DNA from: Adineta vaga
Taxonomy: Eukaryota; Rotifera
Reading direction: 5' to 3'
Length of the DNA stretch: 64,000 nucleotides
Assembly (NCBI GenBank): GCA_021613535.1
Contig: CP075497.1
Span: forward strand, 6,634,001 to 6,698,000
Shown here piece by piece: positions 1 through 10,100 of the stretch. The notes beneath the pieces are model-generated. The model saw only the letters and a program-made list of their open reading frames with translations, ran no database searches and was not told the DNA's origin. The translations under genes were made by a program, and so were the position numbers. Numbering within the stretch: the first letter of the stretch is position 1; every line of letters starts with the position of its first letter.

Positions 1-2013
1 CACCAGAAATGAAAGATATGGAAAGAATGAGAAATTCAAAGTGTACATTTATGATCGCGGTAGGTATTCTTATATGAGAAAGTAGTGTTGATTTTATTAT
101 TGAATAGCCATTCAAATGTGATCAACTTCGGCCCAATTGTGAACCAGATCCACTGCTTATAGGGAATGGTTATCATGATATATGGGATGACAGTCATGTG
201 CATATGCCATGCTCACCAAAATACACTGATGTGAGTTTTGAATGAATTCTTTCTAATTGTGTTGATTATCGAACAATTATTAAATAGAAATATAAGAAAT
301 CTACGTGGACTTATATTTGTCGTCAATTGCATCGACTTCAAGATATATGCAACATCAGTGGTGCTATCTTTGAGGATTTGCAAGTAAAAGTTTCATTTTT
401 GTAATTCAACTAGACAGAATATTTTATTAGATAACAATTGAGAAGTGCGTTGGACGTCGCTTTAATATGGAGAGTCTTCAAATACTTATTGAACAGGTGA
501 TTGTTCTCTCTAAAAAGTCATATTTAATATAGAATTCACAGTAGGTTTACACAGCTGATGAACGAATGTATTTTATGTCGGTCGTTCTGTCCAATATCTG
601 CAACCTAGCACTGAATGTTGACAAAATTTTTGGTGAAGTAGGTCTTGTTCTTTTGTGTTCTGAAACTTTCGAGATTATTATGTTTTAGCCACCACCTCTA
701 TTACGAATTAAATCCGATGCTTCAGTGACGATGTCACAAAAGCAAGCAGCATCGTTATTAGCTTGTGCATTTTTCTGTTTATTTCCATTGCGTTCTGACG
801 ATACAAAACCTAGTGAATATGAATACTTTCAAAATCCAAACTTCAATACGTAAAACTAAAAGTGTTTTCTCTCCTAATTCTTGATCATATGTCATATATT
901 TTTTATAAGATTATACAAGAGAGGACCGCGACAAAAGGTAGAAAAACTCAAATGTATTTTACATTATTTTCATCGCATAACTGAAAAAAGTAATGATCTT
1001 AGTTTTATGATTTTCTCTATCTCTCTACTTTAATTCAGTGCCAAATGGTGTGATTAGTATTCGACGTTATGTATTACCGGAGAATTTGTACCCAAATTGG
1101 TCTCGTTCACCAGCAAAGCTTTCTCGAATCTTGTCATAAGTGATAAAAAAATTGAAGATATCAATAGTGTTTTACAAGTGGACTTTGCAAACGAATATAT
1201 TGTAAGTCTTGATCGAATGATTTCGTTCTCATACATGTAATCATAATAGGGTGGCGGTGTCTTAAGAAATGGTTGTGTTCAAGAAGAGATTCGATTTAGT
1301 ATTTGTCCAGAAATGCTTGTTAGTTTACTTCTTTGCGAGAGAATGGAAAAAAATGAATGCATATTCTTAATTGGATGTGAACGGTTTTCCTCATACAAAG
1401 GTTATGGAGATCACTTTGAATTCAATGGCGATTTTAGAGATAAAACACTTAGGTAACACAATTCTCTCTGAATTTCAAGATCGTGTTTACGTGTTACGTA
1501 TTTTTCAGAGATAATTGGGGTCGAAAATGGTGTCCTTTAGTTGCCATGGATGCAATCTTTTTTCATGAGTCAGATAAACAATATGATATACATAATGTAA
1601 ATCGTGAATTAATTAAAGCTTATGCGAGCTTTCGTCCACGAAAAACAGGCACAGGAAATAATGAGCGATATGGTATTGCCACTGGAAACTGGGGTTGCGG
1701 TGTATTCAATGGTGATCGACAATTGAAAGGTAACATATAGTTGAGTACAAAATCAAATTTTGGGATCAATTACTTTTGACTTTTAGCTATCATTCAATTA
1801 ATGGCAGCTTCAGAAGCTGGACGACCTCTAATCTATGCTGCTTTTCGTGATAAACGTATATCGAAATCTTTTTCTGATGTTTACAATTATTTATTACAGC
1901 AACAAGCAACAGTAGGCGATTTATATCAATATCTTCAAGAATACCCTCATCGAGCTAACCGAAAGTCATTATTTGACTACATTCTTCACACACCGATTTC
2001 ACAGAACTTATAA
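1..2013 (+). CDS. PARG: Poly(ADP-ribose) glycohydrolase, 3' part, with one apparent frameshift
   Basis: Cleaves poly(ADP-ribose) chains after PARP signalling in DNA repair. The gene starts upstream of the window. Exons are roughly 3-59 (tentative), 108-230, about 302-406, 429-496, 546-645, 692-849, 908-989, 1038-1201, 1250-1452, 1508-1728 and 1787-2013, with 45-100 bp GT-AG introns. The macrodomain signature is clear: the exon before 1201 ends in VDFANEYI, and the next begins GGGVLRNGCVQEEIRF with the catalytic tandem Glu. ATGNWGCGVFNGD and the TVGDLYQYL helix follow, and the order matches animal PARG to the stop. In the exon 1038-1201 the first half reads in one frame (GVISIRRY..PNW) and hits a TAA at 1137-1139. 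The conserved second half reads in another frame, so a single shift lies near 1110-1136. It could be a pseudogene, an allele or an assembly error. Family call is very sure; intactness is not. Confidence 0.9.
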
Positions 2014-2089
2014 CTTATATTTGTAGAAAATTATTTTTATCCTATAATAATGAATTCATTCTTTATTCTTGAAAAAAAAATCAACATCA

Positions 2090-5000
2090 TTAAAGCACAT
2101 GAATTTCTCGACACATAGCATTATTCTTTTGTGTAAATGTATAATCATGACCAAGAAAATGACGTGTACGATTTCCAAACCATCGAAATGCTTTCGTTCG
2201 TTTTAATGAATAAAAATTCTCCACATTATCACTAAGAAAAAAGTTCGTCATCTATTTCAATTGAGTAATCAATTTTACTTACTAAATTTCTGTCGGTTGA
2301 ACAGTCATTTGCATACACACTTTAATTGGCGTATCAGCATAATCAACATCAGTTGTATAATCGACGACAGCATTTGTACTTATTGTTACATTAATACCCG
2401 TAACAACAAAATCATTCAAAACATCAACATGACTACGGACACTAAGTCCCGAACTAAAAAAATAACAAAATCAAATCCTACGATTTTCATAAGTCTTTCT
2501 TTTTACTGACCTAACACGAATAACTGAATGTGAATTTTTATTCCATAAACTAACAGCTGCCATACCAGATAAATCTAATGAAGCAGCACTTTGAGCTTCA
2601 TAATGAACTACCAAACCATTATGAAGATGAATGTAACGTGATAGATCATGTACCATAATATTGCTCTAGATCAAATAAGTATCATTTAAAAGAAAAACCG
2701 AAGAATGTTTTATAATGATCGTTTACCTTAAATGCTGATGTAAGTTCTGATGGTGCACTCCATACAGCAGACATCAATCCGGTAACTCCATTGAATAGTA
2801 CCACAGGTCTTAATTGCATATTCAATAATGTTACTCGTAGATCTGCTTGAAGATTTTCATCTGGTGTATCACTTGCTTTTCCATCGTCACTTACATAAGA
2901 TTCAAGTCCTGATGCACTAACACCAAACTATAATAAATAAATCATGAGCTTTATTCTTTGCGAATTTGTATTTTCTTTTTCTACTTACGGATAAAAGATT
3001 AAATTTATCTTTCTTCTCATACTGTTGAATATGAAAATCAAAATCACTTTCACGTAATGCTCCTAGACGACTCATTAATTGTGAAATGGTATAATAAACA
3101 CCAAAACCAAATGTTTGTAAAAATGGCCGACGATAATAATCCGATTGACCTTTATAAGCAATTTGATCATATGTTAATTCAATTAAACCACCATCATAGA
3201 TATATTTTATTTTACGACTAAAACAAACAAAAAAAATAAAGAAGAAGAAATAAAGAAGAAGAAAATTTACAATAATAATTCATCATTTTCAGCCATTGTT
3301 GAAATTAAACGCCACATATAAACACCTAATTGATGATTGGTTTTATCAAGTGCTGAAAGCTAAAAAAGAAACTATGAATTTGTTTTGAATATCATTGATT
3401 ATATTGTCTTACCATTAGATTAACTAAATCGCCAAGAGAAATATCCGTTCGAAGTAATAATTGTCCACAAAGTTGACGAATTTGTAAATTCGTTTTCGGT
3501 CTTCCTTTTTGTTCATGATAAATTGAACGAAGAATAGTAATCATTTCACTTGAAAATCGTTCAGGTTCATATTGTGTCAATGCATTCAATGCTAACCAAC
3601 ATAAATTCGTATCATTACAACGACGAATTTCATCGATAAGAATCGATTCATACATTTCAAGTTTAGCATTATATAATGAAAGATAAACTAATGATTTTTT
3701 CTTTGTATTACCAAGAAGTGTCGTATACTTTTCTATCGACTAAAATTAGAATTGAAATTCTCACCGAACATATTTCATTGAATGGTTAGCAAACTAATAC
3801 GTACCGATGATTTTTTATTCAAATCATATAATCGATGAACGATTGCACCTAATGCTAAATAAGTACTTTGTTCGAGTTGATTATCAATAGTGGCAAATTT
3901 CGGTAATCGTTCCTAAAGAATGACTTTGAAATATCTATGTTCAAATGAAACAGATTTTACATACTAAAACTTTTTCGAGTAAGAAATCGGATGGTCTTGG
4001 TGCAAAGGTAGTTGTAATTAGAAAGATTTCAATCAAGTCAAATTTATTCTTTGAATTCATTGCATTATCCAAATATTTCAAAACGGCATTTAATGAAGCT
4101 GGTGTTTGTGCAGATACAAATGCTTCAATAATTGTAGATCTAAAACAAAACAAAACAAAAATAATTGCCTTCCTATTCTCTAAATTAAATAATATATTAA
4201 CATTTACCGAATAGAATTCGATGCTTTATCAAGTATTTTACTTAATGTAACTTCACTTTGTCGTCGTGTTAATGCAATTAAATGTAAAAATGTATTACTT
4301 GCATGTCGATCACCAACAACGGATCGTGTTAATTGTTTTTGATGATCTTGAATGAAGACATCAAACTGAATAGAGAGAAGCTAGGAAAATCAACTCCCAA
4401 AAAAAATCATCAATATGTTCTCTGTACCTTTTCACAATATTCATCACATGGATGAATTTGTTTTTCCGTTTCCAATGGATGATATTGTTCAGATGTAATA
4501 CCTAAGAAAATCAAATTCGTTTTTTTTTCGATAGAAATTTCTAGGAAAAATATTTACTGAGAATAGATTTTAATGCTGCATCTATACTTGAAAATAATTG
4601 ATGCTTATCGTTATCGAGTTTTTCAATAAGATCAACACTTAATCTAACAAATAAACGATATAATTGTAGAATGCAGAGAGAAAAGTGAAAATTTACCTTG
4701 ACATGATACGAAATCCAGCTACTTCAGGAATAATTAATCTTGGAAAAGCCATATCCGAACAGGAACCTGTTTTAAGTGTTGAATTATCAAATGTATAAAC
4801 ACATGTTGATTGAAAATCAATTGAATAATTCAAAGCCTAAACAATCAAATCAATCTTCTTCAACATTATCTTTCTATTCTACCTGTTTTGTACTACTATA
4901 TTCATCATTATATTTTACATTTGAACAGTCGATTTTATCTTTTACAAGACGATCTTCATAAATTCGATACTCTGTTTTACATTTTCCTAATGTATCAATT

Positions 5001-5604
5001 TCAGATGCATTATCTTGTTTATATTGAAATAAAGACATAATTCCTTTTTTTAAATTAATCGCTGCTAAATTATCATTTTCATTAAAATAAGACGAAGACA
5101 CGATTCCTTGTTCCCAAAGAAATGTCGCAGGATAACGTGTAAGTGTACTTAATGCTAAACAATCGATCATACTGTGAGAATTAGTTCTATTAAGAAATCG
5201 AGCATCTTTTAACTAAATAGAAAGAGAAAAAACAAACATTACGAACAGTTGTTTAATAAGAAAATTTACCTCGATTTTCAATAAATGTTGTTCTCCATTT
5301 GCACTTCGCCAAACACTACTGACGTTCAATCGAGCATACAAATGAAAGGCAGCATCAGAATTACGATGAATATGACTTTCTTCAGGACCTGCCCAGATTT
5401 TATGATCTATATGAATATCCGTAGCATAATGATAAATGTAATCAACATTAGTTTGAAATCCATATGATCGATCAATTGTTCCATTTGTCTTTTCTATATA
5501 TCAAATAAAAAATTTCATTTTAAATTTAATAAATTAGCTCATATACCTGTCGTTGAGGAACAAACAAATGAAAATAACAAACAAAATAGGATGATAAACA
5601 TCAT
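2090..5604 (-). CDS. MTTP: Microsomal triglyceride transfer protein large subunit
   Basis: ER-lumen lipid transfer protein that loads apolipoprotein-B-type particles together with protein disulfide isomerase. Start chosen at 5604 because the next residues form a signal peptide (MMFIILFCLLFSFVCSS); a second ATG follows directly. About 14 short introns. Order along the protein: N-terminal beta-barrel region (IWRS/VW..NGEQHLL type strand, then a Cys pair near LGKCKTEY), the helical lipovitellin domain (PASLNAVLKYLDNA, then CNDTNLCWLALNAL and RQLCGQLLLRTD), then the lipid-binding beta-sheets (VTLLNMQLRPVVLFNG; SRYIHLHNGLVVHYEAQ), and a C-terminus MCREIHVL that resembles the MCKMVF end of animal MTP. 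An AG immediately precedes the ATG in a pyrimidine-rich context. Vitellogenin was considered, but the C-terminal match and the lack of a VWD domain favour MTP. Confidence 0.85.
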
Positions 5605-6893
5605 CTTAGCAGTAGTGAACTATAGAGAGTGATCAAGAGAATAACAGAGGAAACAAATTTCTGTTCGCTGTTCTTTTCCTTTCTCTCTTGTGTATATTAC
5701 ACATATATAGAGAGATATAAATGAGTAGAACGCGCATGTATTTATGATGGTCCTAGTTGATATTCGGTGGATGTCAGCGGTGGCGATAGTACATATATCA
5801 ACCAATGTCTGCAAGCCAGCGATCATAAGTTATAACGGGCAATCGAAGGAGAGAAAAAAAAGGAGAAAGAGAAAAACAGAACAGGATGAGTTATTCTATA
5901 ACGAAGAAATAAAAGAAGATTTGGGAAAGAAAAGCAAGAATGACCCGAACATATGTAAGAGAAGAATTTATCAAGATAAACGTACTCTTGAAGAATAGAT
6001 TCAATAGTTCGTTGATAGGAAAAAAAATTCAATGTAAACAAATTCTTTGATTGTTAAATTGAAGTGAATGAATGATGATATATGTGTGAAAATTAAGATA
6101 TGTTTTTTCTATAACTATTGAGTTAAGAATAGTTCGCTTTTTTGTATTTTAAAAATTTCATTATCTACAGCATATTCACTGCCTTTATTCAATAAAGCAA
6201 TGGCGAATCTATATTTAGATAGTTATAGAAGAAGAAGAAGAAACTTCTTATTTGAGAAGACTTAATTCATATTCTAAGACATAGAGGTACAGTAGCTTAA
6301 CCACATCATAGATAAACATGCCACGTCATTCTTCTTTCTTTTTCTCTGTATTACAGACAACTCGGTGTTGAAATGTAGATATTTATTGCATTTTCTATTC
6401 GTACAAATAAATGAAAAATATTTCACCATCTTTATCGATTAAACCTATACAAAAAAATCATCCAATAGTAGATATTCTGTCGAAAAACTAATTTATGTTT
6501 AATATAGTAATTGTGTCTCAAAGTGAGAATATGCCAACAGATGATTTATTGTGTTGATAATCTAAAGTAAAACCTCACATGTACAGTATTGAAAAATTGA
6601 CATGAAATTCTTTTTCTTTTCTTAAAGGTAATTTTACGAAGGACAATATCTTTTACGATAGTAGAATACAACTAGTATATATATATATACAATGAAGCAA
6701 TCTGAATACTAAAACTTTTTGTTAGAGAAAAGATGTTTTATGACATAATGGTATGATATGGTAGTGAGTCAAATCATAAACGATTGAAGGTGGTTGTCGC
6801 TTTCATTGACTGCATTGTCTTGTATTTGAAAAAAAAAGTTTTTACAGGCATCCATATTAATCAATTCATTCGCAACGAATATATCCATTACAA
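5605..6893. other. Intergenic, divergent promoters of MTTP and first claudin-like gene
   Basis: About 1.3 kb with no convincing coding exon. It must hold the MTTP promoter (leftward) and the promoter of the first claudin-like gene (rightward). Short open frames at 5744-5998 are purine-rich (GAAAGAGAAA type) and have no exon structure. An ACTAGTATATATATATAC stretch lies near 6670. A 3' splice acceptor ends at 6847, 46 nt before the next start codon. Confidence 0.6.
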
Positions 6894-7430
6894 ATGCAAA
6901 TACCGCATAAATCAGTTATACTCGGCGTTGTTCTTGGTGTTATTCCAATTGCGTTAGGTGTCGTAGCACTTGCCACTCCTCAATGGTTCAAAACTACATC
7001 AAGTACGGCACCCACGTTTGGATTGTTCAATATAAATAATACTTATATGCATACAGATACGAAAGGGTGTTACAATACTCCAAAAGAACAAACAGTTAAA
7101 GGTTTGGAAATAGGTGGTGTTGGTGCTATATTTGTCGGTGTTATACTTTCGTTTCTATTGCATATGCTGATTAAAAACCGATGGATTCGTTTTATACCAC
7201 AGATTCTACTGATTCTTGGACCCAGTGCTATTCTTATTGGTCTTATTTTGTTATTAGAATGCGCAAAATGGCCGGGTTTAGGATATAGTTTCATAATAAT
7301 GAGTGTTGCTTGTATTACGGGCTATATCTTAGCTATATATTTTGCATTGGTTACTGCTCTTGGTGCTGGTCATCATCATCATAGTCGTACTTCTTCAACT
7401 GTTATTGTTCGAGAATCAGTACGATTTTAA
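6894..7430 (+). CDS. Claudin/PMP22-like four-span membrane protein A
   Basis: Intronless, 178 residues, four hydrophobic spans (about residues 9-29, 72-91, 98-120 and 128-150). The first extracellular loop has the PQWF tryptophan of the PMP22/claudin superfamily followed by GLFN and one Cys (KGCYN), but not the full W-GLW-C-C claudin signature, so it is best called claudin-like. Ends in a His cluster, Ser/Thr and a basic tail. A 3' splice acceptor (TTTTTACAG, ending 6847) lies 46 nt upstream with no obvious exon before it. First of three tandem paralogues that share start, span spacing and a Thr/Ser-Val-hydrophobic C-terminus. Likely role in cell-cell contacts or membrane organisation; inference only. 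Confidence 0.8.
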   Translation: MQIPHKSVILGVVLGVIPIALGVVALATPQWFKTTSSTAPTFGLFNINNTYMHTDTKGCYNTPKEQTVKGLEIGGVGAIFVGVILSFLLHMLIKNRWIRFIPQILLILGPSAILIGLILLLECAKWPGLGYSFIIMSVACITGYILAIYFALVTALGAGHHHHSRTSSTVIVRESVRF

Positions 7431-7956
7431 TTCTCGCAATGAACTTCTACTTTATAATCGATTCTGTTTTTTATTCTGTAGTGTTTTTTTTCATAAAAGA
7501 ATTTTTAACAAAATATCAATAGATCAACATTAAATTCGTCAATATTTGTCTTCGACATACAATTCTGTAACAACATCAGGATGATTAGATGCAACAAAAA
7601 TAATTTTCTTTCGAAGTTTCATTGGAAAAAATAGCACAGACAAAAGTTCTCTTGAATCAGTTATATTATTTATTTTCATCTAGGAACCAACAGAAAACAC
7701 TTTCGTTCAGTCGACGTTTTCTCCTCAATGAACTTACAAGATTTATCGAGACTAAATAGGATAAAATCCCTATATAAAGTCACGTATGTCAATTTAATTT
7801 ATCTAACTCGAGAACTATTTTTATGTGCTTGATAATTTTTTCATCTGTTCATTTGTTATGTTAAAACTGACAAGTATAATATATTGCTCATATATATGAG
7901 ATCTTTTTTTTTATTATTTTTGGCACACAATTCAATTGTAGATTTATGTTAAGAGA

Positions 7957-8484
7957 ATGCATTATTATCAAAAATTTGCGATTATAGGTTTTATTCTTGG
8001 TTTAATTGCAATTATTTTGGGTATTGCTGGTTTGACAACATCAGCATGGATTAGCGTAACTTATGATTCATCATATTTAATTGCATATGATCTTTTTCAT
8101 GAATATAAGAATGGAACAATTGAACAAATTGATGATCAATCTTTTCGCATATCTCAATGTTTAGAAATTACTGGTTATACTGTATTAGTCATTGGTATTG
8201 TTCTCGGTGTCTTTTGCACGGGATTTATTGATAAACGTTCTATTCATTTTATTGCTCCAATTATCATCATTATTGGTACACTTTTAATCTTAATTGGAAT
8301 CATTTTTTATATTAAAAGTATCGTAGAAATGGATCATAAATATCCGATTGAAAGAATGAACTTTTGTTATAGTATAATATTGATGATGACGACAAGTATT
8401 ATTGGATGTATCTTAACAGTTTATTTTTCATTTACTTCTGGTTATATTCATCGACACATACTTTCTACTGTCAATATTTATTAA
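7957..8484 (+). CDS. Claudin/PMP22-like four-span membrane protein B
   Basis: Intronless, 175 residues, four predicted spans. Shares with its neighbours an N-terminal span ending in the TSAWI tryptophan, one loop Cys (SQCLEITG), and the C-terminal STVN motif, also seen in protein C. Acceptor TTGTAG ends at 7941, 15 nt before the chosen ATG. An upstream out-of-frame ATG at 7945 overlaps the start and could act as a short uORF. Lies 526 bp after paralogue A; the spacing is too large for a clear operon. More diverged from A than from C. Function inferred only from family. Confidence 0.78.
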   Translation: MHYYQKFAIIGFILGLIAIILGIAGLTTSAWISVTYDSSYLIAYDLFHEYKNGTIEQIDDQSFRISQCLEITGYTVLVIGIVLGVFCTGFIDKRSIHFIAPIIIIIGTLLILIGIIFYIKSIVEMDHKYPIERMNFCYSIILMMTTSIIGCILTVYFSFTSGYIHRHILSTVNIY

Positions 8485-8848
8485 AAATACTTTGAACAGA
8501 TGAGAACTATTGAAGTAGACAATGATTTTAAATCATGAATTTCTATTGTAATCCATGTTCGAACAAAGAAAAACTAAAATCTTCAAATAGATTATAAATC
8601 TTTGTCAATAAAATTGAATTTCTACCTCTGAATTATTTATAATTAGAATTTATATACCGAATACAAGTAATAAATTTTATTCTAATGTCTAAAGTGTTTT
8701 ATTTATTACGAAGAGAGAAATGTATTTATAATGGTCGGTAAAAGTTATCCGTTTTAAAGAAAAGTGCAATTGTTTATAGCATTAGTTGAAACGTGAAAAC
8801 AAAGTAAAATAAGAAGCATTTCTATTCATTCATTTAATTCAGCTACGA

Positions 8849-9388
8849 ATGGATAATCAGAAATTGATAGTTGTGCTCACTGCTGTTATTGGTCTTATTC
8901 CAATTGTTTTCGGTATTATTGGCCTTGCTACATCGAGTTGGATTAAAATAGCTCTAGCGGGACAAGAACCGAGTGTTATTTATAGTCTTTTTCAACAATG
9001 TATTACTGAAGACAATTCTATCGCTACTTGTATTGATATTAGTCCTTCATTCAAAACGATTCAAGGTTTAGAAATTGCTGGTGTTGTCATCATAGGCGTA
9101 GGTGTTATCATTGCTGTTGTTTTAAAAATACTATTCCCAAAAAAATTAATTCAATTGATAACACCCTTATTACCAATGGTCGGCTCTATTCTTATACTCG
9201 TTGGTTCTCTTCTTTATGCTAAATATGTTATTGAACATTTTTCTACGTTTGGTCTTGAAATAGGCGTTGGTTATAGTATGATTTTAATTATTATTGCCTG
9301 TATTTTTGGTTTTTTTGCAACCGTCTATTTATCCTTCAGTGCAGGTTATGCCTATGGTATCAAACGTTCAACTGTCAATTTTATTTAA
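8849..9388 (+). CDS. Claudin/PMP22-like four-span membrane protein C
   Basis: Intronless, 179 residues, four predicted spans. TSSWIKIA holds the conserved loop tryptophan, and QGLEIAG before span 2 matches KGLEIGG of protein A. The first loop has two Cys (QQCITEDN and ATCIDI), closest of the three to a claudin disulfide. Ends STVNFI, like the STVNIY end of protein B. Start at 8849 follows a TTTAATTCAG acceptor ending at 8842 by 6 nt. Third member of the tandem array. Confidence 0.8.
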   Translation: MDNQKLIVVLTAVIGLIPIVFGIIGLATSSWIKIALAGQEPSVIYSLFQQCITEDNSIATCIDISPSFKTIQGLEIAGVVIIGVGVIIAVVLKILFPKKLIQLITPLLPMVGSILILVGSLLYAKYVIEHFSTFGLEIGVGYSMILIIIACIFGFFATVYLSFSAGYAYGIKRSTVNFI

Positions 9389-9456
9389 TTCAGTATTTAT
9401 ATTCACATGAAAACTGATTTCATAACACAAATTCAATCAATAAGAACGTCCCTATA

Positions 9457-9702
9457 TCAACAACATTCTTCCATGATACACCAAATACAAAACCCTGCTA
9501 CACACCCATAGATTCTAAATGATTGATGTGAATAGTTTAGAAATAAAAGAAATACAAAAAGAATGATTACTTACAGATGAAAGTATGAACCACCTCCACC
9601 ACGAATGCCTGTTGGTGCTGGTCGAATACGAGATTGTTGAGATAATGATGAAACAAAGCTACTTGGTTGAGTCAGTATCACTCTTCTATCTTCTACATCC
9701 AT
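9457..9702 (-). CDS. Small cysteine-rich (CYSTM-like) membrane protein, two exons
   Basis: A 61-residue protein from exons 9575-9702 and 9457-9514, joined by a 60 bp GT-AG intron (donor GTAAGT at 9574, acceptor ATTTAG at 9515). Residues 1-42 are polar and Gln/Ser/Arg-rich, followed by a GGGG stretch. The C-terminus is a short hydrophobic Cys-rich tail, YGCVAGFCIWCIMEECC. This layout resembles the cysteine-rich transmembrane module (CYSTM) of stress-related proteins in many eukaryotes. The acceptor CTTCTTAG lies 10 nt before the ATG. It sits 399 bp downstream of the S1P lyase stop on the same strand. The splice join is precise and in frame; the family name is tentative. Confidence 0.6.
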
Positions 9703-10100
9703 CGAGAGTTTCCTAAGAAGAAGAAGAAGCAGTAACAAGTGTCTTGTTTTGTTTTGCAGGAAAAGAAAAATTTTAGAGAACCATCATGCATATTATGACA
9801 AGCAATATTTCTTTAGTTGTTTTTAGTTATATTAATAGAAAACAAAAACGAATTATACCTTTTTTTTTAATGACAATTAAGAAAGAATATAGAAGTATTT
9901 TTCTAAAAAGAATCAACACAAATGACAAATGACAAATGAAGACTTTCCACAACGAATTAACGATGACAGAAACAACTATTGCGCTTTCTTCACGTGATAA
10001 AAAAGCAAAAAGAATTTTTGTTAAAAAAATATTCATAGATATAAGGATAATTCCGTGTATATGACTCGAAAAAGTACACTAGGACGATATTCATTGCGTT
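9703..10100. other. Gap between S1P lyase and CYSTM-like gene
   Basis: About 400 bp between two minus-strand genes. Holds the S1P lyase 3' UTR and the 5' region of the CYSTM-like gene, including a pyrimidine-rich acceptor ending at 9713 on the minus strand. The open frame at 9827-10036 is T-rich, hydrophobic by composition and not supported. Confidence 0.5.

Noticed and set aside
5744-6041. Overlapping frames upstream of MTTP
   Set aside because: Purine-rich low complexity read on both strands.
7070-7294. Minus-strand frame inside claudin-like gene A
   Set aside because: Shadow of a conserved coding exon.
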